Positions 1 to 12,900 of a stretch of DNA of 64,000 bases are shown one piece after another. Position 1 is the stretch's first letter. Each line of letters begins with the position of its first letter. Source of the DNA: Trileptium ribeirensis. Its lineage: Eukaryota; Nematoda; Enoplea; Enoplida; Thoracostomopsidae. The position numbers and the translations under genes are program-made. The stretch is from contig JASANE010020378.1 in assembly GCA_030248225.1 (NCBI GenBank), forward strand, positions 47,921 to 111,920. The letters are read 5' to 3'. Below the pieces are notes generated by a model. It was not told where the DNA came from and did no database searches. It saw only the letters and a list, made by a program, of their open reading frames with translations.

Positions 1-190
1 CCGGAACCAAAATTTACCGGAACCGGAACTTGATCTTCGAAATTTATATATAGTAAAACAGATGATGGAAGAAATGAAGGTATAGTGGATTAAAAATGCA
101 TTAAAAATAACTTTTACATTAAACTTAATGTTTTGTGATGGTATTATTGCCTTTCTGAAACTTTAAAGAGACTGAGGAAGCTAATAATGT
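1..190. repeat. Dispersed repeat with CCGGAACC subterminal motifs
   Basis: The window opens with several CCGGAACC-like octamers and then a tract that recurs, diverged, at 8690-8885. Both copies share a CGGAAC...GGAACT start and an end with TTTAAAGAGACTGAGG or TTTAAAGAGACTGGAG. Clustered short motifs of this kind are common near the ends of hAT-like elements. No complete element can be defined here because the window edge cuts it. Confidence 0.45.
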
Positions 191-1033
191 TTATTTATCG
201 ATCAAATATGTCGATTTTTGGACACCCAGAGCAAAAATGCCTTCCGCTATACACCATTGCATATACTGCGTGAAATCGAATATGCTTACAAAGCTTGGAG
301 CGTAGAATACACACTTTCGCTCTGTCTCCAGTCGCCTCCCTTTACTACACATACGTTTGTTGCATGTTCTTCTGCAGGAGACTTAAAATTATTGGTTTAT
401 ATGATTCTAAGAGAAAATAATAGATAGAAGGTAATTTTCTGATCAGTGTTCAGAGACATTGTTTAGGCTAGCATTGGACAAACAGTGCCCGTCAGTTAGA
501 TCATAATGATGATAACTTTCTGATCAGAATTCTATAAATGAGACACACTGTGATGCTGCTCGCACAGTTTCAATAAATATAGTTCATTTCCAAGAAAGCA
601 GTTTCTAGCTGCGTTGCAGATAACGTTAGTTTACTTCAATTTAGACTGATTTACCAAGTTTACAAGCGCACTGGCGTGTGCCTGACGCAATTTATGTTAG
701 CCAAGCATACCCTAAGTACTACTGCGTAAGCCATACTCTGTTACCGAGTTGGACCGGTTTAATTCAAACGTATCCCGCAGACTTCTGGATGTGTAAAATA
801 GCTGCTACAAGCATCGACCTGGCTTTGACTTAACAAACTCCTGCATGTTATTATGAAAAATTCCTGCTCAAATTATGTGCCCTACTTACGTTTTACACGG
901 CAAATTGGTTAGTTAATCTTTTCTTTTGCTTGGTTGTATTGGAGCTTGATCATTGTATAATATATATTACATATGTTTGGATTACAGGATAAAGCAAAAA
1001 ACGTGGAAAATTTCAAACAAACATTTTTAAATC

Positions 1034-1130
1034 GGAATTCCGGTTACGGTATGGTTTTTGCCCTTTGCCGGAACCGCAACCGGAACACGATTTTCGCCGG
1101 TACCGGAACCATAATTCCGGTTACTCCCTG
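1034..1130. repeat. CCGGAACC-rich element end, TTACTCCCTG terminus
   Basis: Six or so CCGGAACC/CCGGTTCC-like motifs are packed into about 100 bases that end in CCGGTTACTCCCTG. A diverged copy with the same terminus ends at 17860, and the terminus GGTTACTCCCT appears again at 31589-31599. This looks like one end of a DNA transposon with subterminal repeats. No matching opposite end or target duplication was found. Confidence 0.5.
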
Positions 1131-1225
1131 CCGTCATTATATTAAGGTCAATTTGAATTCCATTTTTTAGCATATTTAAAAACCTACAAGACCTTTGCTT
1201 TTGTTCCATTTGTTTATGCTTAACA

Positions 1226-1322
1226 TATATATACGTATATATGTTAACATATGCTTATTATTATTATATGCTTATGCATATTAACGTATATGGTTATATA
1301 TGCTAACATACGTATATATAGG
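1226..1322. repeat. AT-rich palindromic microsatellite
   Basis: A run of TA/CATA units includes near-perfect palindromes centred on ACGTAT (around 1226-1250 and 1302-1320). It can fold into hairpins. No gene is associated with it. Confidence 0.6.
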
Positions 1323-1329
1323 TATGACG

Positions 1330-2810
1330 AAATGTTTAAAATTCAACCAATGCTGCAAACCAACGACCAAAAAGTTTCCTATTTCATGGCGCTTTTTGGC
1401 TAGTTATGTTCCAAAATGTCTAAGGGAATTGAAACTAATAATTTTGGCTGCTCTGAAACTCGTATTTCGTGGCCAACAAGTTACTATACTATACTATACA
1501 TATCTGCTATACGAGTATATATATATGAGAAAAGATATATCATTGCCAAAATGAACAAAACCATCAGTGCCATAGGAAAGCATCACTATAAATGTAATGC
1601 TGGCTTCTACAAACTACCAAATTTATGCGCGGGGTCATGAGCTGGGGATCAAACCTGTTCGGAATTGGATGAACCGAAAATACATGGGAGCCAATTCCCC
1701 TTAGTTCAACTTGGGCTTCTCCCAGCTGAACTGGGGCTACCATAAATCACTGAAACCGTCAAAAACACCGAACATGTCTAATTTGGCAAATCATTGTAAT
1801 TATTATTACTTAAAAAGGGGGAAATCTTAGTGATTTTTATTCTCACAGGAGAAAATTTGGGTTTTTTAGCGAAAATAGGGGAAAATTCTTATATTTTTAG
1901 CCAATTATAAAATGGGTTATTTTTAGTGGACAGGAAAGTGCCTGGGGGCATGGACTGGAGGATGATTAAATTTACATGAGGAGCGTAAACTGGGCAATGC
2001 CAAGTTTACCTCGGTGAGATCGAAACACCTGGACCTCCTCCTACCCTTATTTAGGAAATCCAGTAATACACGAATCAAGAATGAACCAATAATCTTTGAC
2101 CATAATAAATTTATCTTATGCCGTTAGTGTACGGCGAGCAGAGCAAATATCGGAAAATGATTGCCCTTATCCCGAAAAAAACCACGTTATTTTCAATTAT
2201 AGCTTTCGACGCTACGGTGATTGCTTTAGCACCCTTCTTGACAGATTGGTGTAATTTTTCGAATTTCGAAATATCTATGCTTCCCCAAAAACACCCATTA
2301 GGAAACAGCCAAACCTGTAACTTTGTTCTTAGGCGAAATAGATTATTAACTAAACATGGTATTTTTAATATCATTAGGGTTTTCTGCTACTCGACGTCGC
2401 CAGTGTGCCAAACACCTGTACATAATTTAGAATTGTGTCAGTATAAACGGACGCTGTATTTGCTTGTCAGGCTGGAGCTGAACATTAAATGCTGTATATA
2501 ACTACAAAAAGTTAACGTAAACTAAATTTATCCAACTCTCACTATGAAGGTAATGAATTTATACCAAGCAAATCAAGCATTATATACACTTAAATAATTA
2601 TATATATGCTGGAATTTTGCTAATATACTTTGTCGACAGAACAGTTGTAGGCCAATTTCGGTACTACGCATCGGTGGAAGTATAAAATAATATTGTTGAA
2701 CCCAATGTTAGACGTGCTGTTTCACATCCTGACTACTACAATATTGGATGGGAAGAATAACATTTCCACTGTCGTTGGTCACCAAAAAACTTGCACTAAA
2801 CATGTGATTA
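1330..2810. other. Upstream flank without a recognisable gene
   Basis: The longest open stretch (2118-2501, 127 codons) has no recognisable domain and overlaps an equally open antisense frame, as expected from chance in AT-rich DNA. The WRAP53 promoter and N-terminal exon may be here, but no initiator exon with a phase-2 donor could be picked out. Confidence 0.4.
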
Positions 2811-2822
2811 TGTTTTATAGAC

Positions 2823-3309
2823 TAGAGATGTGTCGGTACCATATATTTTGCCGGTACCGGTACCATCGACGGACAAGAAGTAAGATATATAAATTGTTAC
2901 TACTTCGCTGAAGATACTGTATAGCAGTTTTTGTTTTTTAAACAGGAGTTTATTTACACAATATCAGCAGGTAGAAGTGATAGTTCAGTAATATGGGAGT
3001 ATTTTACTAAGTCACAGGAAGACGAATCTAAACCAATCTGTAATGACTGTAGTAAATCAATTAGTCGCGGCGGAACTGATCGACACAAATGGGGGCTTAA
3101 TAACCTTCGGAAACATTTATCGTCTGTGCATTCCAAACTGTGGGCAGAATGTCAAAAAACGGATGTTGCTAGAACCAAAGCTCGCGAGGCGTGCAGCCAC
3201 TCCAAAGAAACACTCTCATTCTAACTGCTCATTGTTCGGACATATTATTTTTGAAAATTGGTACCGGCGCCGGTACCATGGTACCGGAGCCAGTACCGGG
3301 ACATCCGTA
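2823..3309 (+). mobile_element. hAT-type element with 8-bp TSD, contains a BED zinc finger
   Basis: The element is bounded by an identical 8-bp target duplication, TTATAGAC, at 2815-2822 and 3310-3317, the length typical of hAT insertions. The termini are inverted repeats (TAGAGATGTGTCGGTACC against TACGGATGTCCCGGTACT, 13 of 18 identical) that start TA and lead into clustered GGTACCGG subterminal motifs. At 487 bp it is far too short to carry a full transposase, so it is an internally deleted, non-autonomous copy that kept one exon. Confidence 0.85.
2946..3224 (+). pseudogene. BED zinc-finger exon of a hAT transposase, truncated
   Basis: After a splice-acceptor-like TTTTTTAAACAG, an open frame carries the BED-finger pattern: a leading SSVIWEYF, then CNDC, a 20-residue spacer with conserved W, and the HL..H pair (RKHLSSVH). 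BED fingers bind DNA at the N-terminus of hAT transposases (ZBED family in animals). The frame stops at 3222-3224 and no RNase H-like catalytic domain follows within the element, so this is a remnant. A captured host ZBED exon is less likely because it sits exactly between the inverted repeats. Confidence 0.75.
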
Positions 3310-3863
3310 TTATAGACCATTAATAGCTCTACAAAACTAGTCTTACCCATATACCTACATTGTTTATGGAGATTGGTAGTTTTTGTGTATTTCTGGTTTT
3401 ACAGACTTCTTCGAATGCATTTTGGATACTAATCCTGGTCCCAAAGATAGCTTTCAGGAAAAGCTATATACAGCCATGTATATTCGTATTTGGCTCAAAT
3501 ATATGCACCCGTTATAAAGACAAATCCAGTAATTTGTTTTGACGGAGCCTTTCTGATGCGAACTGGTCCTGCTCAACCCACTTTTGCCGGGAAAGGAGTT
3601 AGAATCGATTTTCATGCCATCTAAATGGCACAAATAAGATTTTTCAAACCGTAATTTCAGCCACCACGGTGGACGATCAAACGTTGCAAACTTGCGGATG
3701 CCGCAAGAAAAATCCCAAACTGACTATTCCAAATTTTCCTGCATGAAAGATTATATTCTTCGTTAGTAATTTGAATTCAAACGTGGGTACCCTTTCCTTG
3801 GTTATATGTGTAGAGTTTTAGCTTACGATGCGCTATGTGTGTATTATTATATTATTATTTTAG

Positions 3864-3977
3864 GGTAGCGCATGATTTCAACGCAACTCCACTATTGCAG
3901 AATGAATCTCGCGTGAAATTTCGAACTGACAGCAGAGGTCGCCGCTTTCGGAATAACTATTTAAAAGGATGCAAATG
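3864..3977 (+). CDS. WRAP53: WRAP53 first recognised exon
   Basis: The acceptor is TTATTTTAG before 3864; the first base completes a codon from an unseen upstream exon. The exon ends in NYLKGCK plus two bases of a tryptophan codon (phase 2), before the weak donor GTTTGT. The NYLKGCKW stretch is the strongly conserved entry into the first WD repeat of WRAP53. No upstream exon with a phase-2 end could be recognised in 1-3863. Confidence 0.88.
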
Positions 3978-6900
3978 GTTTGTATATTGGCTTTGTTGTA
4001 ATCTGCTGGTTCTCCCTTGGCCACAACTGCAGAAAAGGTTAGGGAGCCTGCATGTAGCGCGCCTTTCTCCACACGTTCCATGGATTAAAACGTTATTTCT
4101 GTTTATATGAAAGCCTGAGACGAAGTCGATAATAATTGAACGATTTAGCTGTTTTTTCGCCATTCGGCACGTTAATGCTGTTCGAATGATATAAAATAAT
4201 TTATCGAAAAAGGTATTTTGTGAAAATTTAGGGTAATAAAGTTTAAGAGTGGAAACACAAAAAATCGAAAATTTTTTGTCATAAATACGCCGAGACCGGT
4301 ATTTCCTGAACTTCGTCGTTGATCTGAGTCGAATGGTACCAAAACTATCCCGGTATCTTCAAAATCGCAATTTTCAGGCTGGAGGATTAGTTCAGTCTGT
4401 TGAATTGGGTGTCTAATAATTTCATTTTGTTTTGTTTCACTAAAACATGTATAGAGCTGTTTTAGTGCATATATTCATTATTTACCTACTGAAAAATGTG
4501 TATTACTACAGGCATCATTTTACATAGGATTTTGTCAATGAGTTTTGCTACAATCCTTTTTTGTTAGGACGATCATTTTAAGCGTCTCCCCAAAATACCT
4601 GTAGGTTTCTGCTGAATTAACCTGAGCGGAAACCGAAATAAAGAACTGCTGAAAACCCGGGGCCCTGTCCCCTCCGTGCAGAGGCCAGCATCTTGTGTAT
4701 CATGCGTGGCGTTTCCATAGGATGATTGTTTAAATTGTTATCCTTTTATAAGTATAAGCTTAGCCAGGGCTCACAATACAGCATAGAATTTGGTGCCACG
4801 GTCAAGATTTTACCCTCTTGTAATGGGGAGGGGGGTTGGCGAGGAGAAAGAGAAACCGGACATTATCCAATTTTTGCACATATAACTGATAAGTTATTAT
4901 GTCGTGATTATTAACTATAATGTTAGTCTTTTTATGTATGATACGACATAGTTAGCATTAAGTTACTACGGATTTAAATCTTTTGAATGTTAAGTAGTCT
5001 GGTTGTTAGTTAAATAGTCGGGTGGTTTGAAGGTACTTCTTTTTCCTCTCAGGATGTAGCTGGACCATATGATTTTAGGAAGACCAATTACGATACGTAA
5101 AATGGATGTTGTTATAACGAGGTAGTCAATTTAGAAGGGATGAAATGGGTTGTAGGGCGTTATGGCGCTTTCAAGTCTCTAAGCCCTGATGGTATTATTC
5201 CGGTTTTCCTAAAATCAGGAGGCCCATTGTTACTTATGGCGTTAGAAAAGATTTTCAAAGCCAGCTTAGGACTTAATCATATACCAGTCCTATGGAGACA
5301 ATGTCTTCATCCTAAATCCGGGAAAAGACGATTACAATGAGCCCAAGGCGTTTAGTTCTAACAATTTGTCATCTTCTTCTTTTGCAAATTCTTTAAAGAT
5401 TTGTGGCTGATTATGTAATATATGACAGTTTAAGTATGTCCAAATTACATGACAATCAACATGCCTGTCGTGAAGGGAGAAGAACTATTTCTGCCATTCA
5501 ATCACTACAGCATGGATTGAACAAGAAACGTTGTCTATGCAGTGCTCTTAGATATTTCTGGAGAATTTACTACACCAAATTTGAGCTTATTTTAAAAAGT
5601 ATGGGTGAATTTGGTATTCCAAATATCTTCAAAGTATGGATATATAAGTTATTGGGCACAAAAGTAGTTATAGTAGAAAAAGGGCACGCCGGGTGATCAG
5701 TCAAGGCTAGTAGGAGATTTCCCCAGGGAGTAGTCTTTATATGTGCTGTTGTACCAGAGGCCTCTCTGTTAAGGCGGGAAAGTGCTGAGAGTAATTTTTA
5801 GAAGGAAAAGAAGACTGGATGCTTTAATAGGTCATTTGGGCGGGCGAAATCATTGTACTGGAGGCAAAGTTAAACATCTTTTATCTTAGATAAGGGTTTC
5901 ACTTGGGAGACTCAAAAATCACGGTTTAAAGACTTTAAGAGTCTTTTTTGGTGTTAAGAGGCTTATTGGAAGTAGCTGAGGGCTGCACCCTCAAATTATT
6001 CATTTTTTATAGAACAGTTATGGTACCAACACTTCGTTATGGAGTGGTGTGTTGGTGGCACAAGATTAAGTTAGTTATTTGCTGTAGAATGTTAGAAAGA
6101 AAGGTTTATGCTTTGGCTTGTTACATGATCACTGCTGCAACCACCGGAGCGCGGTATTGAAACAATTTTAGGCATAGCGCTCATTGATATTCTTGTCAAG
6201 GAATTTGCGGTAAAAGAATATTTTAAGCTTAAAAATCTAAGTCTCTGGCGAAGTAATCACGCATTGTGCTCGCTTGCTCATATGGTAATGCTAGTCAAGG
6301 ACATTGGGGGATTATTCAATATATATCCCTTGTGATATTGTCAGGTCTACAAGACATAATCAGAATTGGAATTTTATGGAATGCATTGATGTGAAGCAAG
6401 ATGATTTGAATGTGCTTTGCTACACAGACGGCTTGCCCAATAATGATAGTAACAGGCGGTGTTGTGTAGACATTTATATACCCGGCAGAGTAAAGAAATC
6501 GTACCCTGTAGACAGCTAATATTTCAGGCAGAGGTTCTGTCCATGGAAAGATGTGCCATTATAATAAATGGTTGTAGAATTATAAATAAGGATACGTATT
6601 CCTAGATATAGTAGAGAAGCAGTGCTAGCTCTCGGGAAAAGACAGGTTAAGTCTGTATGGACTATAGGGAGTGTAAAGTTGCTAAACACGATAGGTTTGT
6701 AATAATAGGGTTACTCTTTGTTGGGTTAAAGGCCACCCCAGAGTGATTGAAATAGCAGATGATTTAGCCAGACAAGGGTCTAATACCAAGACATTGGGTC
6801 AGGAACCTTGCGTTTCTATAAGTGTTTCTGCATTTAAAATGTGGCTGGAAGAAAGGTCTTTTACAGAACATAAAAATAGGTGGACTGCAATGCATTTGAT

Positions 6901-9900
6901 AATGGACTGCACGGCTTTAAAGGCCTTACGAAAGCCATTTTGAGGCATAGACATTAAAGTTGGAGGATTGACATCATTTGAGCTTATCCAGATTTGTTAG
7001 ATTTAAGAAAAGTATTGTAGAATAGATTTTGACTTGGACATGGATATGCCGAAAAGCCGCCTGCGACTAATCAGGCTTTCAAACCACATCTTCACACTTA
7101 TCTATCTAAGGCAATGCTATGTGTATGGTTTGGAGCGAAACGTCTTTTAGAGTTAATTGGGTAGAGTAGTTATTTACTTAATCACTCCTTCCAAAGCCAT
7201 TTTGCCAAAAAAATTGCAGTCATATATATAGTGCAATATCAAACTTTAAGAAATATAGTTGGTACGATTTCAACGTTGTGTACTGTTAGCCGCCGGTATT
7301 GTTAATATACCTACCATCTTTATATCCAAAACTACGATATGTAGTCGAATTGTTTGATTCTAGGTCTCCGGATTCGTCAAGTTTGCTTACGTGTTCCGCC
7401 GATGCTGTTCTCCGCGTGTTCACGCTGCCGGCCGAAGCTTATGAGAATAAATTAGATTCGAACCGGCAGGATTTGGTTAGTATATATGCTTTGTAAGATT
7501 TTTAATTTTGTCGTCAACTTCGCAACGGAGCTTATTACGGGTGTAGATGTGTATCAGTATCCGTGCCAAGACTTAAAAATAGGGTATTGTCACGGTATTC
7601 AGCGGAAATATTTTTATAAATATAGCCTAGTATTATTATACTTTGTTTGAAAAATCGCACAAAATTATCGCAGAAGCGTTTGGTTTCAAAAACCTCTTGA
7701 TTTGTATCGTTCGTAGCTTAAGTGTTCTTGCTTAGCAATAAACGTGTACACAATGCACCGTTATACGACGATAATACCTAGTTTTCGAGGGTTGTGAACT
7801 GTGCTTTTTTAGATTTTGTTACATTTTTGTGGTACCGTTTTACCTTTTTTCTTTTTTAAAACGAGGCATGCAAATTAACTAGTCCGAATCGGTGTTGGAA
7901 CTTGCTCGCAGCTCGCTTAAAAGCATTATTTTATCCTAAAATATAATTTTTATTACTAATTTTTATAATTTAGAATCGAGCGAGCCATTCTTTCAAGATT
8001 CTCTCGCTCGAAAATGATAGTTATTTCTGGCGAGTACTGTATGTTGTACTGTTATGTTAGCCCAATGAAGAATTTTAGACACTGTACAGTGTGATCGCGT
8101 TAAAAGCAGTGATCAGCATCATGAAGTCGCAGTGTTGTGTGAAGAAATGACATGTTTTCTGGTTGTGCATTTACGCAAATTGTGATATAGCGTAAACATA
8201 CTACGGAGTTTTTAGCTCTGAATGCGTTAGTAATAACATTTGTTTTATTTTGTTATTTACGTTTACATTAAATCACGAATGTTTTCCGGATGAAAATTGT
8301 CACGCAATGCTTTGGGATTGTTGGATCTTGTGAAATATCCAACCATAAGTACTTTACTTGATAGCATTGATGTTAACGATAATTATTCTAGTTTAGCATG
8401 AATTCTGCCAACTTCCTCACGGAGATTTGATTTATGATTACTGTTGGTACCCAAAGATGACCACTTATTCGCCGGAAACATGTTTGTACGTTGATGGTTT
8501 GTACCGTTCCTATTTATGTTTTAATATATACTTCTTTCTTTGATTTGTCTTAGATGTGACGTGGGAAGCAATTGCTTTGCTATACTTCTAAAAAAGCACA
8601 GGCGTATAAGTTTGGTTTTCAGGGCATTAATTATGCGACAAATGTTTTAAGACATATATATTATTGTTATAATAATAAAATAAATAGAATTGGAATTAGC
8701 GGAACGGGAACTGTAAATTTGAAGTGGGACATGAACGCGGTCTCAAAATTCGAATTCTCAAAATAGTAAATAAATGTAGGAGGAAATATAGATACTATGT
8801 GGCTTTGAAATGTGTTAAAATGATTGTTACGTTCCTCGTAATAGAATAAATTGTCTTTCTGAGTTTAAAGAGACTGGAGTAGAAAAAAATCGGCAATTTC
8901 TTTGCTAATCGATTGCCATGGCGCGACTAGGGTTTTCGCAGCACATCATCGCGACAAAATTGTTTTCAAATCCTTGGCGAACTGCGTAATACTTAGTGTA
9001 GTCGCGATTTATTGATCGGTAGACCATTGAATTTCGTACCGTTTTCATGGCTTGATGCCAGACGTACGATTATATGTTAAACAAGCTCTCGGAATACTGC
9101 AAAATGGCATTATTTTATCCAATTCTGAAAAAAATTACTCAATTTACTACTTTCTTAACAGTGTTGTTAAGTAGCGACAAACTGCGAAAATAAACCCCAC
9201 ATTTCACACTAATCGCCAGTTCCTTAACAAAAAGGCATTTACTAACTTTCATGCAGAGATGGTATTTAACCTCAGTCTTTATTGATTTAGATAGACACTA
9301 TACGACTGCCGTAAACTTCTATTTGGCGTTTTTGCTATCATAAGATAGAGATGATCAATAGGTACTGGATTTAAATGAAACAGAAACCGGTGGGAAATAT
9401 TCCTGCTTTATATTGCAAGTCATTTGTTTGTCTGTTAATGCAATTGGTCGCAGTATGTATTAATATGTTGGAGCACAACTTTTGAAAAATATGAAAACTA
9501 ATTAGAATTATAAGTAATTCGCAGCTTCATAACCTGCCATTGACTAGCGTATTTCTGCGATTGGTTTTTAGAGTTGCATCTTCATGTCGCGATCATCCAG
9601 TGCATCTGTACAATATATTCAACCGTCAAAGCGTTGCAACCTATCGACCAACTAACCATCTGGTAATAAATTGACGCGCTTCTTGTGTGTTGTTGCCAAT
9701 TGTTTTCGATTAGAACTTGAAAGTGGTTTGAGAAATTAACTTTAACAGTGCGTGTATTTCAAAGTATATTAGCAGCGTCGTTGCTTCTTATTTGTGTTTA
9801 ACGATGAAGCCGCAAAAAGTACATTCTATGGATCTCTGCGTTTGACGTTAGTATGACACGAAAATGAGTGTCTGTTTACTTGAAATACGATGACTGCGTT

Positions 9901-12900
9901 AGTGAATACGGGAGTGCATAAGGGAGGTGTATGATACTTCCTTGTACTGTAATGTTAGCCCATGTCTGGTGACACGAGCGTTTTCGGCTCTACTCCCTCA
10001 TTTCTGGAGGGGTCATCATGCACAGACCTCCCTCCATGTTTTGTGTATTGGGAGTAGCTAGGGCCACCTCATTTTGTGGTGGGTAGGTCGAACCAGTTTT
10101 GCAGCAGCTTTTCAACTAACCTCCGTCAAAACTGGAGGGGTCATCGTACCACCTGCCCCCACAAAACGTTGGGGTCTGTGCATGATGACCATAAAAATAA
10201 GGGGGTAGAGCCGAAAAGTTATCAGACACGGGACTAATATTAGAGTGCAGAAGTGTCATACTCTACCCTTATGCACTCTTGGTAAATACATTTGCTGCCT
10301 TTAACCCAACCTGTCCGATGTTATCTATTTTATATGGCCACATTTTGGAGATTGTAGGGTTGGTTTTGTAATCCGTTCAATTGCTGCAGAATCGTTGGAC
10401 AGAGTTAATTCGTTTTAGCCCAATTACATTCAGCGTCGAGCCCAGTATCTCAAGCTAGATAGGTTTGTATAAGTTTAATAATCATCGTTGCTTACGAATC
10501 TCTGTCGTGTACATCTCACATAGAGCTGTTTGCAGAGTCAAATAGCGGCCCCAGAACTGTGATCGCGTAACAGGGTTACGAGCGTTTGTGTCATAATTGT
10601 GTTACAAACTGTTGTAGCGTTAGTTGCTTGATATGTATAGAGTATTATAACGCAATGGCTTGAAAATATATAGAACAGTGTAAACCCAGATTAACACAGA
10701 TGATTACGAAACTTAGTAATCTTGTGGTACTGTTTGGACCGTCAACAGCCCTCCGAAATGTCTGAGAACTTTGGGGTGGGGCATGTCCACCGTTGGGGGA
10801 AATTTCAAAGTGGTGTGTGGAATAAATTTTGCTTAAAACACTAAATATTTTCATTTAGTTTTACGGCCGTGCATGTATTTTGAAGCTACAAAACTAAGAA
10901 ATAGCATTTGACGGTGGTAATTAATGTTTAAAAATATTTTGCACAGAAAAACATAAGTTTTGAGATATAAAAATTTTTGGATTTAATTGAACATGGGGGC
11001 TTTGGCCGAGTGCCTCCACTGTGGAGAGATCATAAGAGGAGGCGAATATCGGTAGCCCCATGATCACTCTCGGGGAACATTTCAAAGTGGGGGAATAATT
11101 TTGCTTAAATACTTAATTTTTATGTAGTTTTCAAGCTATAAAACTACGTTTCAGCATTAGAAACAGTGGTAATTAATATTAAAAAAACATTTTGCATACA
11201 AAAAAACAGATTTTGAGACATAAAAAATTGGATTTAGTTGTACTTCCAACCTCCACTTTGGACAGGCCAGATTGTTCTGTTCCTGTCTTGAACGCCTATT
11301 ATCGATGTTGGCTGGTTTTAGACCGGTTTTGTAAAAACACATTTTTTGTAAAAAAGCTGCGTTAGTTTTGGTGATCTCGTATCATTTGCTATATAGGATG
11401 TTGGACACTACTCTTCGACAACAAAACTTCTTGCTTCAATTAATAATAACAAAACGCCTTTGCATTTACCAAAACATTATTTCAGGAGTTACTAACATCC
11501 GCATTTAGTATTAATTTCAATTCCGATGTGTCAAAAGTCATCACTGGTCACGAGAAGTACATTCGTGTTTTCGATATTTCACGGCCGAGCTGCGAGTTGT
11601 TTGTGTACAGAACTCACGGTAAGTCGGTCAACTTTTATTCACATTTAAGTATTACTGTGGCCTTCTCCTTCTTGCATATTTAACCTGACGGGGACTGATT
11701 CGGATTCAGGGCGCCTGGTTTTGCCAGATGGGTTGAAATGGTGAGCACGGGCACTACTAATTTCTCTGAAATTCGAAAATTGTCAAATATCATTATATAT
11801 TATATTATCGTAACACACTAAAATAAGTCGCGATAGAGTAATTAACGTTAAAAAGAGGTTTTCATCAAAATTTTTTACGTTATTTAACCCAATTTTTAGC
11901 GTCATACTTTGTTTTTTTGAGGTTTTGTCAGTATTATAGCCTCTCCACAAAGAAGGCACCGGATTTCCGAGCTCCCTAGGATAATAACGCCCACACCCCA
12001 CCCAGGTGATGTCCCTCCCACGATAAATTTTGGCTTCCCCAGGGCAGCCCCGGCACCCCGAAGCATTTTGAGATGACTCCAAAAGTGATCGTCCAAGCAA
12101 AATACGGTTACAACAAAATTCAGTACTACTCTTTATATTTTGACTATGACAAAATCCTAAATAAAATGAAGTCGGCCTGCTGAAATACGCATTTGCATAA
12201 ACAATAACTATGCAACAAAAACATCGATATATAATGTGTAAATACATTAAACACACGAAAAAATGCAATTATAAAAAGCTCAGTGACCACTGGGTATGGT
12301 TTCCTCCCAGAAAACCTGAGCAAAATTTCTCAAAGGATTTTCAGTCCTCCCATGTTGGAACTATAGCCCTCAGCTAAAAGCCCCCTGGTAAAATTTTGGT
12401 CCTGTGGAGAGGGCATGTGTTTTTTTACGTCAGCATATATGTTTTGTGGGAAGCACAAAATTAATAGAGAGCAGCCTGCACATAGCTATCTTTTGCCCAT
12501 CCTAATCATACCTATTACGGGGCATCAAGCCAGTGATCACAAATTTTTTCCAAGCGGTACGAAGGGGGTGCCTTTTGCCATGAGGAACTGAATATTTTAG
12601 AAAAATGTCAGCTTCCACAATTTGAAAAGCACAGATACTGTCTCAACAAAGTCTCTACCGGTTTGATTTTTAAACTTACTATAGGTTTTTCCTTATTACA
12701 TCCTATTAGCTATTTGGCAGTTAACGAAACTGGCATATTATGTAAACTGTTGCTTTTCTGGAACAATAAAAATCTCAACGTGGCAAGTCAAAATGACTAA
12801 GTACAACGCTAGAAAATGAAAACATTTCAAAACCTGAGTATTGTTACAATAACTTGTTTGTGTTTGCAGTGTCGCTGGAATTTTCGTTTTTAAATTCTGC

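Noticed and set aside
2118..2501. 127-codon open + frame upstream of WRAP53
   Set aside because: Longest frame in the window but without domain, signal peptide or splice context linking it to WRAP53. The antisense strand is open too.
3543..3740. Candidate N-terminal WRAP53 exon (ATG near 3555, or acceptor near 3660)
   Set aside because: No frame reaches a donor in the required phase 2 without a stop.
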